DNA from: Deltaproteobacteria bacterium
Lineage (GTDB): Bacteria > Desulfobacterota > DSM-4660 > Desulfatiglandales > HGW-15
Direction of reading: 5' to 3'
Length of the DNA stretch: 7,979 bases
Assembly: GCA_016926135.1 (NCBI GenBank)
Contig: JAFGPH010000013.1
Location: forward strand, 1 to 7,979
The notes beneath the pieces were generated by a model. The model was given only the letters and a program-made list of their open reading frames with translations, was not told the DNA's origin and made no database searches. Positions within the stretch are counted from its first letter, which is position 1. Each line of letters starts with the position of its first letter. Of the stretch, positions 1 through 7,327 are shown piece by piece. Position numbers and translations under genes: made by a program.

Positions 1-1
1 A

Positions 2-1615
2 GAGGTGAATGAGAGAACCCGTGCCCTTCGAGACACCAACGCGTGGCTTCAGGATGAGATCGGCCGGCGGGTGGAAGCGGAGGGGCGGCTGGAACTTGAA
101 AAGAAGAGGCTTGAGTCCCTTGTTCATTACAGCTCCCTGGCGATTGTGGAACTGGATGACCGGCACAGGATCATCACGTGCAACCGCCTTTTCGAAGATC
201 TGTTTCAGCACGGCTCCGAAGAGATCAAAGGAAAAGACCTGGACGCCGTGATTTCAGGGAGCGAATTCCGGGAGGAAGCGGCGGGCTATACCGAAAGGAC
301 CATGGGGGGTGTAGCCATCCATGGATCCGGAAGGAGATTCCGGAAGGATGGGACCGCGATCGATGTGGAGTTCTTCGGGGTGCCCGTGATCATCGAAGGC
401 AAGGTCGTGGGGGCTTACGGCATTTACAGGGACGTGAGTGAGCGCAAGAAGGCTGATGAGGAAAAAGAGAAGATGCAGGCCAGGCTCGAGGATGCGCGCA
501 AAATGGAGGCCGTGGCCACCCTTGCAGGAGGGATCGCCCACCAGTTCAACAATGCCCTTGCCTCCATCTCCCTTAACCTGGATCTCCTGCAGATGAACGC
601 CGGGGAGGGGAAGGACACGTCCGGTATGGTGAAACACATGAGGGTTTCCACACAGCGGATGGCCCAGTTGACCAGCCAGCTCCTGGCCTATGCACAGGGT
701 GGCAAATACCAGGTCAGGGTTCTTTCCCTGAGTGATCTTGTCCGGGAGACACTCCCCTCGGTCAGCCATACCCTGGAACCCGCTGTCCACATCGATACGG
801 ACCTGCCGCCGGATGTCCAGGCCGTCGAGGCGGATCTTGTGCAGATGCAGATGGTGCTCTCGGCCATCCTGAGCAATGCCTCCGAGGCTATCGAAGGGGA
901 GGGCCATGTCCGCATCTCCACCCGAAACGAGTACCTGGATGAGGAAACCGCCGGCGCGTGTCCGGACATTGGACCGGGCCGTTATGTGTCTCTCACGATT
1001 GAAGACAATGGAAAGGGCATGGATGAAGAGACGAGAGGCCGGGTTTTCGAACCCTTCTTCACGACCAAGTTTCAGGGTCGCGGGCTTGGGATGCCCGCTG
1101 TATACGGTATTGTGAGAAACCACGGGGGATGTGTTCTCGTGGAGTCGATGATCGGGAAGGGAACCACGGTCAGGGTATACCTGCCGGCCGTCGAGCCCGC
1201 AAAGGTGAAACCGGGAATCCGACGGGCTGAACCTTCCCGAGGTGCAGGGACGATCCTCCTGGTCGAGGACGAAGAGATGATCATGGAGGTCAGCCGGGCG
1301 CTCCTGGAGAAGCTGGGTTACCGGGTGCTGGCGGCAGAGAACGGAAAGGAGGCCGTCCGAATCGCGACGTCCCTTGAAGAGTCTATCGACTTGGCCGTGC
1401 TGGATGTGATCCTCCCCGACATGGCCGGCAAGGAAGTCTACAGGTGCCTGCTGGAAGCCAGGCCGGGTCTGAAGGTGATTGTGTGCAGCGGGTATTCCCA
1501 GGAGGGACCGGCCCAGGAAATCCTGGACGCCGGGGCCCAGGGATTTCTTCAGAAGCCTTTTTCCCTGGACGTCCTCATGGAGAAGCTGAGGGAAGTGATG
1601 AAAGAGGGCGGGTAG
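2..1615 (+). CDS. Hybrid sensor histidine kinase (PAS-HisKA-HATPase-REC), 5'-truncated by the window edge
   Basis: This is a two-component kinase that autophosphorylates on His and passes phosphate to its own receiver domain. Residues are numbered from the GTG at 5. They show a charged coiled-coil linker (1-38), one PAS domain (about 35-145, closing with a YRDVSERKKA linker), the H-box GGIAHQFNN with phosphodonor H179, the N-box with N291, the G1 box DNGKGMD (334-340), the F-box FEPFFTTK (348-355), and the G2 box GRGLGMP (358-364). A receiver domain follows (about 416-532) with acidic pocket E421/D422, phosphoacceptor D467, S495 and K517. All key residues are present, so it should be active. 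The frame stays open to the window edge, and the opening residues resemble the linker usually found after an upstream sensor or HAMP region. The GTG at 5 is therefore probably internal. No membrane segment is visible. No cognate DNA-binding regulator or HPt protein is in view, and the signal is unknown. Confidence 0.93.
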   Translation, partial: EVNERTRALRDTNAWLQDEIGRRVEAEGRLELEKKRLESLVHYSSLAIVELDDRHRIITCNRLFEDLFQHGSEEIKGKDLDAVISGSEFREEAAGYTERTMGGVAIHGSGRRFRKDGTAIDVEFFGVPVIIEGKVVGAYGIYRDVSERKKADEEKEKMQARLEDARKMEAVATLAGGIAHQFNNALASISLNLDLLQMNAGEGKDTSGMVKHMRVSTQRMAQLTSQLLAYAQGGKYQVRVLSLSDLVRETLPSVSHTLEPAVHIDTDLPPDVQAVEADLVQMQMVLSAILSNASEAIEGEGHVRISTRNEYLDEETAGACPDIGPGRYVSLTIEDNGKGMDEETRGRVFEPFFTTKFQGRGLGMPAVYGIVRNHGGCVLVESMIGKGTTVRVYLPAVEPAKVKPGIRRAEPSRGAGTILLVEDEEMIMEVSRALLEKLGYRVLAAENGKEAVRIATSLEESIDLAVLDVILPDMAGKEVYRCLLEARPGLKVIVCSGYSQEGPAQEILDAGAQGFLQKPFSLDVLMEKLREVMKEGG

Positions 1616-1629
1616 TGCAGGGTGATTGC

Positions 1630-1902
1630 ATGAGATACTACGTGTATTTTGATTCCTACCGGCGGCCCAGGAAGGCCGTCAGTGAAAAGGAACTGAAAGA
1701 GAATTACAGGGGTGAACCCGATGAGTTCCTGAGATCCATGATCGGGCCGGAGTCGTGTGCCCCGGCCGACAGGGCCGTAGGGCATGTGGGTGTCATGAGA
1801 TTTGACGATGAACGGGATCTTCAGGCTTTCATGGATGCGACCGGGGAGGAAATAGCGGGCTTCTATGAATGCAGGGAGGATTGCCGGCCTTACAACTTCT
1901 GA
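1630..1902 (+). CDS. Small hypothetical protein, 90 aa, C-terminal CxxxC
   Basis: I do not recognise this family with confidence. The product is 90 residues, soluble and strongly charged. It has an aromatic N-terminus (MRYYVYFDSYRRP), a mixed charged middle, and a C-terminal ECREDCRPYNF segment containing C81 and C85; a third cysteine is C43. There is no signal peptide or membrane segment. The ATG at 1630 is preceded by a purine-rich AGGGTG (1619-1624) at suitable distance. A GTG at 1615 and still earlier in-frame starts exist, but they would run back into the kinase gene and lack a better ribosome site. The gene starts only 14 bases after the kinase stop, so the two are probably co-transcribed. 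It could be a small accessory or regulatory partner of the kinase, but only position supports that. Codon usage matches its neighbours, which argues for a real gene. Confidence 0.7.
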   Translation: MRYYVYFDSYRRPRKAVSEKELKENYRGEPDEFLRSMIGPESCAPADRAVGHVGVMRFDDERDLQAFMDATGEEIAGFYECREDCRPYNF

Positions 1903-1920
1903 ACTTCCTCCTGGCTTTTC

Positions 1921-1949
1921 ATTGTCCCTGGAAGGGGATCAAGGACAAT
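1921..1949 (+). promoter_or_regulatory. Inverted repeat overlapping the ribosome binding site of the LarA-like gene
   Basis: A perfect 7-base inverted repeat, ATTGTCC (1921-1927) and GGACAAT (1943-1949), is separated by 15 bases. It ends one base before the ATG at 1951. The likely Shine-Dalgarno AAGGA (1941-1945) lies partly in the right arm, so folding in RNA would hide it. A smaller competing hairpin, CCCT-GGA-AGGG (1926-1936), uses the end of the left arm. The repeat could be a DNA operator at the head of the sugar-acid gene run or an RNA switch limiting translation. A 7-base repeat can also occur by chance. No convincing -35/-10 pair was found nearby. Confidence 0.35.
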
Positions 1950-1950
1950 C

Positions 1951-3201
1951 ATGGTCGTTGGAAAGGGCGATGCCGAGGGCAGCCTTCGTGATGGGGACGT
2001 GAGATCCATCGTCGAGGCGGGGACGCCTGCCCGTCTCTATGAGGGGAAACGGGTCCTTGTGCTGACGCCGGACGCCACGAGGACCTGTCCGTTGCCCGTG
2101 ATGATCTCCTCCATCCGTGAGGTGCTGGAAGGGAGATGCGCCCGACTCGACTTCATGGTGGCCCTTGGAACCCACACCCCCATGTCCCGAAAGGACATCC
2201 TAGCCCTCTACGGAATCGACAGGGCCTTCGATGCATGCGGGAAATCGACGTTCTTCAATCACGAGTGGAGCGGCCGGGACATTTTCCGTCGCATCGGGGT
2301 TCTCCGGCCCGAAGAAGTGGAAGAGCTGTCCGGGGGGCTGCTGAGGGAAGAGGTGCCCATCGAGATCAACCGCAGGGTCTTCGACTACGACCTGATTCTC
2401 ATCGTAGGGCCTGTGTTTCCCCACGAGGTGGTGGGTTTCTCGGGCGGGGCCAAGTATCTTTTCCCGGGGATTTCCGGCGGGGAGTTCCTTCATTTTTTCC
2501 ACTGGCTGGGGGCGGTCTTGACCTGCATGAAGATCATCGGCGTGAAGGATACCCCTGTACGCCGGGTCATTGACGGGGCCGTGGAAAAACTCTCGGTCCC
2601 CATGCACTGCCTGGCCATGGTCGTGAACCATGAGGGGGGGCTTTGCGGGTTGTATGCAGGAGACCTCAGGGCGGCATGGTCGGAAGCTGCGGATTTATCC
2701 CGGAAGGTCCACGTGGTAACCAAAGAGAAACCCTTCAGACTGGTTCTGGGTCGAGCACCCGCCATGTACGACGAGATCTGGACCGCAGGAAAGGTCATGT
2801 ACAAACTCGAACAGGTGGTGGCCGAACATGGAACGCTCATTATCTATGCGCCGCACGTGCGGGAGCTCTCCAGGAGCTGGGGGAACTACATTGAGAGAAT
2901 CGGTTATCACACCAAGGATTACTTCCTCGCACAAATGGACCGATTCGGGGATGTCCCCAGGGGTGTGCTGGCCCACTTGACCCACGTTCGTGGCACGGGC
3001 ACCTGTGAGAACGGGGTGGAGAGACCTCGTATCCACGTGGTTCTGGCCACATCCATCCCCAGAGAGACGTGTGAGAAGGTCAATCTGGGATACCTGGATC
3101 CCGGGGGCATTCGACTTTCGGATTACGCAGGCAGGGAGGGGGAGGGAATCCTCTATGTGGACCCGGCCGGTGAGATCCTTTATCATCTGGAACGGGATTG
3201 A
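1951..3201 (+). CDS. LarA-family (DUF2088) nickel-pincer hydroxyacid racemase/epimerase homologue
   Basis: This is a 416-residue homologue of lactate racemase LarA, close to the usual family length of about 420. LarA-type enzymes invert the hydroxyl-bearing carbon of 2-hydroxyacids by hydride transfer to a nickel-pincer nucleotide bound to a lysine. The family's key positions are visible: D41 and R44 in TPDATRTCP, H75 in ALGTHTPMS, H158 in GPVFPHEVV, K168 in FSGGAKYLFPG (probable cofactor-anchoring lysine), and H184. The H158-K168-H184 spacing (10 and 26 residues) equals that of H174-K184-H200 in Lactobacillus plantarum LarA. The ATG at 1951 has AAGGA (1941-1945) five bases upstream. The gene heads a run of uronate and gluconate catabolic genes, which points to a sugar acid rather than lactate as substrate; C2 epimerisation of D-mannonate and D-gluconate is the attractive guess. 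The substrate cannot be read from sequence. The cofactor-making genes larB, larC and larE are not in the window. Confidence 0.85.
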   Translation: MVVGKGDAEGSLRDGDVRSIVEAGTPARLYEGKRVLVLTPDATRTCPLPVMISSIREVLEGRCARLDFMVALGTHTPMSRKDILALYGIDRAFDACGKSTFFNHEWSGRDIFRRIGVLRPEEVEELSGGLLREEVPIEINRRVFDYDLILIVGPVFPHEVVGFSGGAKYLFPGISGGEFLHFFHWLGAVLTCMKIIGVKDTPVRRVIDGAVEKLSVPMHCLAMVVNHEGGLCGLYAGDLRAAWSEAADLSRKVHVVTKEKPFRLVLGRAPAMYDEIWTAGKVMYKLEQVVAEHGTLIIYAPHVRELSRSWGNYIERIGYHTKDYFLAQMDRFGDVPRGVLAHLTHVRGTGTCENGVERPRIHVVLATSIPRETCEKVNLGYLDPGGIRLSDYAGREGEGILYVDPAGEILYHLERD

Positions 3202-3226
3202 CTTTTTTCAAGGGAGGGGCGCGGCC

Positions 3227-4642
3227 ATGAAAGCATTCTTGTCCGAAGACTTCCTGCTTCAGACGGCCGCGGCCAGAACCCTGTACCACGACTTTGCCAG
3301 GGATATGCCGATCTTTGATTTCCACACCCATCTACCTGTCCGTGAGATCGCTGAAGACATGCGTTTCCGGAACCTGACCCAGATCTGGTTGATGGGCGAC
3401 CATTACAAGTGGCGGGCCATGAGGGCCAACGGCATCGATGAACGATTGATTACGGGCAATGCCCCTGACTTCGAGAGATTCCAGGCGTGGGCTGCGACCG
3501 TGCCGAAGACCCTGCGCAACCCCCTCTACCACTGGACCCACCTCGAACTGAAGCGATATTTCGGAATCTCCGACCGGCTCCTCAACCCGGACACGGCAAA
3601 AGACATCTACGAGACATGCTCTGAAATGCTCGGAGCCAAGGATTTCAGCACCCGCGCCCTCCTTCGGAAGATGAACGTCAAGGTGGTATGTACCACCGAT
3701 GATCCGGTAGACAGCCTGGAGTATCACCTTCAGATCAGGGGGGACGCTGCTTTCCCCGTGAAGGTACTGCCCGCCTTTCGGCCGGACCGGGCATTGGCGG
3801 TGGACTCCCCGGACCTTTTCAACCGCTGGATCGGTCAACTGGAGACGGCAGCGGGGTGCAGCATCGGGGATTTCGCCTCTTTCCTTGAAGCCATGCGCAA
3901 GAGGCACGATTTCTTTCATGGGGCGGGGTGCCGTGTTTCGGATCATGGGATCGAGTTCGCCTATGCGGAGCCCTACACCCTCAAGGAGGTCCAAGGGATC
4001 TTCGGCCGGTTGCGGCAGGGAAAAAGGCCCGACAACCGGGAAACTCTCAAGTTCCGGTCGGCCGTACTGATCGAGCTGGCAAGAATGGATGCTGAAAGGG
4101 GCTGGGTGCAGCAGTTCCATCTTGGTGCCTTGCGGAACGCGAACACCAGGGCCATGGCGACCCTGGGGCCGGACACGGGCTATGATGCCATCGGGGACTT
4201 CGAGACGGCGAGAGGGCTGGCCAGGTTCCTGGACACCCTGGATCGCGACGGGAAGCTTGCCAAGACGATCCTCTATGTGATGAATCCCAGAGACAATGAC
4301 CTGATCGCCGCCATAATTGGCTGTTTTCAGGACGGCAACGTGCGTGGAAAGATGCAGTTCGGGGCGGCCTGGTGGTTCAACGATCACAAGGAGGGAATGG
4401 AACGACAGATCAACGCCCTCTCCACCGCAGGGCTCTTGAGTTGCTTTGTCGGCATGCTCACGGATTCACGGAGCTTCCTTTCCTATCCCCGGCATGAGTA
4501 CTTCCGGCGCGTCCTGTGCAACCTCTTGGGAAATGATATGGAGAGTGGAGAGATACCCGAGGATATGGAACTGGTGGGGAACATGGTCCAGGATATCTGT
4601 TACAGAAATGCGGTCAGGTATTTCGGGATTGAGGCGGAATGA
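3227..4642 (+). CDS. uxaC: Uronate (glucuronate/galacturonate) isomerase
   Basis: UxaC interconverts D-glucuronate and D-fructuronate, and D-galacturonate and D-tagaturonate. It is the first cytoplasmic step of hexuronate breakdown and an amidohydrolase-fold metalloenzyme. The 471-residue product has the usual family length. It shows the metal-binding HxH in DFHTHLP (H33, H35), the LMGDHYKWRAMRANG segment (55-69) typical of the family, H298 in QFHLGA, and the C-terminal signature LTDSRSFLSYPRHEYFRR (411-428) with D413, R415 and H423. The chosen ATG at 3227 follows a strong GGGAGG (3212-3217) and gives the canonical N-terminus in which residues 1-25 lead into the first strand. The open frame reaches back to 2990, but that part overlaps the previous gene. 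It starts 25 bases after the LarA-like stop, implying one operon. No missing residues or frameshifts are seen. Confidence 0.95.
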   Translation: MKAFLSEDFLLQTAAARTLYHDFARDMPIFDFHTHLPVREIAEDMRFRNLTQIWLMGDHYKWRAMRANGIDERLITGNAPDFERFQAWAATVPKTLRNPLYHWTHLELKRYFGISDRLLNPDTAKDIYETCSEMLGAKDFSTRALLRKMNVKVVCTTDDPVDSLEYHLQIRGDAAFPVKVLPAFRPDRALAVDSPDLFNRWIGQLETAAGCSIGDFASFLEAMRKRHDFFHGAGCRVSDHGIEFAYAEPYTLKEVQGIFGRLRQGKRPDNRETLKFRSAVLIELARMDAERGWVQQFHLGALRNANTRAMATLGPDTGYDAIGDFETARGLARFLDTLDRDGKLAKTILYVMNPRDNDLIAAIIGCFQDGNVRGKMQFGAAWWFNDHKEGMERQINALSTAGLLSCFVGMLTDSRSFLSYPRHEYFRRVLCNLLGNDMESGEIPEDMELVGNMVQDICYRNAVRYFGIEAE

Positions 4643-4646
4643 ATAG

Positions 4647-4713
4647 GCTCAAAGCTCAAAGTTCAAATGCCAAAGAACGAATTACCAACCGCTTTCAGCC
4701 TTGAGCTTTCAGC
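4647..4713. repeat. Inverted heptamer repeat element between uxaC and the dehydrogenase gene
   Basis: The left arm has three tandem 7-base units: GCTCAAA (4647-4653), GCTCAAA (4654-4660) and GTTCAAA (4661-4667). The right arm (4693-4713) reads TTTCAGC, CTTGAGC, TTTCAGC, whose reverse complements are GCTGAAA, GCTCAAG and GCTGAAA. The arms are therefore near-complementary 21-base blocks with about four mismatches around a 25-base AT-richer centre. It looks like a short extragenic repeat capable of forming a hairpin in mRNA. There is no T-run after the right arm, so it is not a canonical terminator. It could trim or stabilise mRNA between uxaC and the next gene, or be a dispersed genome repeat. 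Confidence 0.6.
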
Positions 4714-4735
4714 TTGCCTGGCACAGGTTCGTGGC

Positions 4736-5743
4736 ATGAATGATGGGGAACCAGAAAGAAGGAGTCTTCGTGCCTGCAAGGTCCTGGTGACTCCAACCAG
4801 CTTTGGAAAGGACGACCCGAAACTGAGGGAGACCTTGGAAGAGATCGTCGGGGAAGTGGTGTACAATCCTCTTTCACGTCCGCTCACCTCTTCCGAACTC
4901 TTGACGCTGGTCAAAGACATCGACGGCTATATCGCGGGACTGGATCACATCGATCGGTCGGTGATGGATGCTGCGGGGAAACTGAAGGTGATTGCGCGCT
5001 ATGGCGTGGGAGTGGATAGGGTGGATATCCCTGCCGCCACTGCGAGAGGCGTCGTGGTGACCAACACCCCCGGCGCCAATTCGGTTGCCGTCGCGGAACT
5101 GACCATCGCCTTGATGCTCGCCCTGTCCAGAGACCTTTGCCATGCGGATGCGCTCACCCGCCGTGGAGGGTGGCCCCGATACACCGGCGTAGGATTGCGG
5201 GGCAAGACAATAGGCCTGGTGGGATTCGGGTCCATCGGCCGGGAGGTGGCCGCCAGGCTCAAGGGCTTCGGATGCCGCATCCTCGTTTCCGATCCATGCG
5301 TGGGACCTGAGTGTAGTGAAAGTTTCGGCGTTCTTCTTGTGCCCACGGACGAGTTGCTGGCCTCCTCCGATTTCGTTTCCCTGCATGCATCCTCCTCTCC
5401 GGGCACGGCAGGCGTGGTGAACCGGCGGTTTCTGCAGAAGATGAAGCCCGGATCCTTCCTGGTGAATACCGCACGAGGGGAACTGATCGACGAGGGAGCA
5501 CTTCAGGATGCCCTGGAAGGCGGTCATCTCAGGGGTGCGGCGCTGGATTGTTTCGTCAAAGAGCCTCCCCCCGGGGATCACCCGCTGCTCCGGTTGGCGC
5601 AGGTGATCGTCACGCCTCACACCGGAGCCCACACGGACGAGGCCACGAATGCCATGGGATGGATGTCCCTGGAGGCATGCCTCTCGGTCTTGCGGGGCGA
5701 ACGCTCGCCCTACACCATAAACCCGGAAGTCTATGAGCAATGA
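4736..5743 (+). CDS. D-isomer-specific 2-hydroxyacid dehydrogenase (phosphoglycerate dehydrogenase-like)
   Basis: This is an NAD(P)-dependent oxidoreductase that interconverts a D-2-hydroxyacid and its 2-oxoacid. From the ATG at 4736 it is 335 residues, normal for a single-module enzyme without an ACT domain. It has the N-terminal substrate domain, the family motif ARYGVGVDRVDI (87-98), the Rossmann motif GFGSIG (163-168), D186 at the end of the second strand (which favours NAD), and the catalytic trio R247 (NTARGELID), E276 (KEPPP) and H295 (TPHTGAHT). An in-frame ATG at 4667 would add 23 residues, but that extension is translated repeat sequence with no ribosome site, so 4736 is preferred; its own ribosome site is also weak. 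A biosynthetic SerA is unlikely given the sugar-acid neighbours. 2-ketogluconate or another sugar 2-ketoacid reduction fits better, but the substrate is inferred only from context. Confidence 0.88.
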   Translation: MNDGEPERRSLRACKVLVTPTSFGKDDPKLRETLEEIVGEVVYNPLSRPLTSSELLTLVKDIDGYIAGLDHIDRSVMDAAGKLKVIARYGVGVDRVDIPAATARGVVVTNTPGANSVAVAELTIALMLALSRDLCHADALTRRGGWPRYTGVGLRGKTIGLVGFGSIGREVAARLKGFGCRILVSDPCVGPECSESFGVLLVPTDELLASSDFVSLHASSSPGTAGVVNRRFLQKMKPGSFLVNTARGELIDEGALQDALEGGHLRGAALDCFVKEPPPGDHPLLRLAQVIVTPHTGAHTDEATNAMGWMSLEACLSVLRGERSPYTINPEVYEQ

Positions 5744-7307
5744 CCATCCGAAACCGGCTGCTCCCGTGAAGGACACTCCCTGGTTTCTGGGTATCGACCT
5801 GGGCACGGGTAGCTGCAAGTCCGTAGTGGTGGATGAAAGGGCCAACGTGCTGGGTTTCGCCGGGTCGCCCTACCAAGGCGACGGTGTCCAGGAGAGGTGG
5901 CAGGAGCAGAACCCCGAGGAGTTGGTGGTGGCTGTGGTTGCCTCTGTGAGGAAGGCCGTGGCCGAGGCAGGATTGGCGCCGGAGACCTGCGCGGGCCTGA
6001 GCGTCGGCGGGGCCCTTCACAGCGTGATGGCCCTGGACGGCCGGGGAAATCCCCTGACCGGTGTGATCACCTGGGCGGACGGCCGGGCCGTCTCTCAGTG
6101 CATCGCCCTGCGCGGTTCTTCAAGGACAGGGGATCTTTACCGGGAAACGGGATGCCCGGTGCACTGGATGTACCCGCTTTACAAGATTATGTGGATCCGG
6201 GATCGGCGTCCGGATGTCTTCAGAAAGACCCGGCACTTTGTTTCCGCCAAGGAGTACGTCCTTTGCCGACTGACAGGCGAGTTCATGGCAGACTATTCAC
6301 TGGCTGCCGGGTCCGGGCTCCTGAACACCCACACACTTCGGTGGAGCGACCTGGCCCTGGATCTGGCGGGAATCGGGGAGGAGAAAATCTCTTCTCTTCA
6401 TTCTCCGGCAGACCCGGTTGGTAGGCTGAGCCCGGATTTTGCCGGCAGGATGGGCATTCCCAGGAATACGTTGGTTGCACTCGGCTCCTCCGATGCAGTC
6501 AATTCGAGTCTGGGGGCAGGGGCCGTGTCTCCCCGGCGGGCCACCTGCATGGTGGGGACGAGTGGGGCCCTCCGCGTTATCTCGCCGCGACCCGTCCTGG
6601 ACGGGAAGGGCAGAAGCTGGTGCTATGCCATTGACCGGGAACACTGGCTGGTGGGCGGGGCCATCAATAATGGGGGCGTGGCCCTCTCCTGGCTTCGGGA
6701 CTCGCTGAATCGTGCCCTTGTACACCTCAGGCCGGAGCAGCCGTGGCTCTCCTTTGAGGACGTGCTCAGGCTTGCAGGCGAGGCCAAAGCAGGGGCAGGG
6801 GGACTGATCTGTCTTCCCTTCTTTGCGGGGGAGCGTAGCCCCCATTGGAACCTGAATGCCCGCGCCGCCTTCTTCGGGTTGACCCTGAAGCACGACATCC
6901 GGCACCTCTCCCGCGCTCTCCTGGAGGGCATCGCGTTTCGTTTCAAAACCCTCCATGAGATGCTCGGCGAGATTGGGGTGGAGTTCGCACAGGTGATTGC
7001 CTCAGGGGGGTTCACCCGGTCGGATCTCTGGCTGCAGGTCGTGGCGGACGCATTGAACCGCGATCTGGTCGTGCCTGTCTGGGGAGAGACCTCTTCCCTG
7101 GGCGCCGCCTTTTGGCCCATGATTGCAGGCGGCGCGCTGGATTCCATCGAGGCGGCCGGAAGGTATGTACAACTGGGGAAGACCTGCCGTCCCCACAAGG
7201 AAAATGCCGCGCTCTATGACCGGATGTATCCGATCTTTTCCCGGCTCTACCAGGCACTGGAAGGCAGCTTTGATGAAGTGGCCGGGCTTCAAGACGAGGT
7301 GAGATGA
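5733..7307 (+). CDS. gntK: FGGY-family carbohydrate kinase, probable gluconokinase
   Basis: This enzyme phosphorylates a sugar or sugar acid with ATP; if it is a gluconokinase, it makes 6-phospho-D-gluconate. The 524-residue product has the N-terminal phosphate loop GIDLGTGSCK (20-29), the VITWADGRA segment (111-119), GCPVHWMYPLYKI (140-152), the probable catalytic base D254 in GSSDAVNSS, the nucleotide-binding VGTSGAL (274-280), LPFFAGERSPHW (361-372), and the C-terminal FGGY signature region with ASGGFTRSDLW (423-433) and ETSSLGAAF. The GCPVHWMYPLYK region resembles the Bacillus GntK branch rather than xylulokinase or glycerol kinase. That is recall-based, so the substrate is less certain than the family. 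The ATG at 5733 lies 11 bases inside the previous gene and is preceded by GGAAG (5725-5729), indicating translational coupling. The first 16 residues form a polar extension before the kinase fold. Confidence 0.85.
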   Translation: MSNDHPKPAAPVKDTPWFLGIDLGTGSCKSVVVDERANVLGFAGSPYQGDGVQERWQEQNPEELVVAVVASVRKAVAEAGLAPETCAGLSVGGALHSVMALDGRGNPLTGVITWADGRAVSQCIALRGSSRTGDLYRETGCPVHWMYPLYKIMWIRDRRPDVFRKTRHFVSAKEYVLCRLTGEFMADYSLAAGSGLLNTHTLRWSDLALDLAGIGEEKISSLHSPADPVGRLSPDFAGRMGIPRNTLVALGSSDAVNSSLGAGAVSPRRATCMVGTSGALRVISPRPVLDGKGRSWCYAIDREHWLVGGAINNGGVALSWLRDSLNRALVHLRPEQPWLSFEDVLRLAGEAKAGAGGLICLPFFAGERSPHWNLNARAAFFGLTLKHDIRHLSRALLEGIAFRFKTLHEMLGEIGVEFAQVIASGGFTRSDLWLQVVADALNRDLVVPVWGETSSLGAAFWPMIAGGALDSIEAAGRYVQLGKTCRPHKENAALYDRMYPIFSRLYQALEGSFDEVAGLQDEVR

Positions 7308-7327
7308 TGTTGGTTTTGTCACAGACG

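Noticed and set aside
254..1123. 289-codon open frame on the - strand, opposite the histidine kinase
   Set aside because: It is antisense to conserved PAS, H-box and ATPase motifs and shows no domain of its own, so it is a shadow of the real gene.
1951..3201. Annotation as lactate racemase proper
   Set aside because: The family residues fit LarA, but the neighbours are uronate and gluconate enzymes and no larB/C/E or lactate permease is adjacent, so the lactate assignment is not supported.
2990..3226. Upstream extension of the uxaC frame
   Set aside because: It overlaps the 3' end of the LarA-like gene by about 210 bases and is unlike any uronate isomerase N-terminus. The ATG at 3227 has a strong ribosome site and the right length.
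3332..4387. 351-codon open frame on the - strand, opposite uxaC
   Set aside because: Its translation has no recognisable domain and lies wholly across a clear uxaC gene. Long antisense frames are expected from the codon bias of GC-rich coding DNA.
4647..4713. Intrinsic terminator after uxaC
   Set aside because: The arms can pair, but no T-run follows, the centre is long, and the downstream genes clearly continue the same pathway.
4667..4735. Upstream ATG that would extend the dehydrogenase by 23 residues
   Set aside because: The extension is the translation of an inverted repeat, has no ribosome site, and is not part of the known fold. The ATG at 4736 is preferred.
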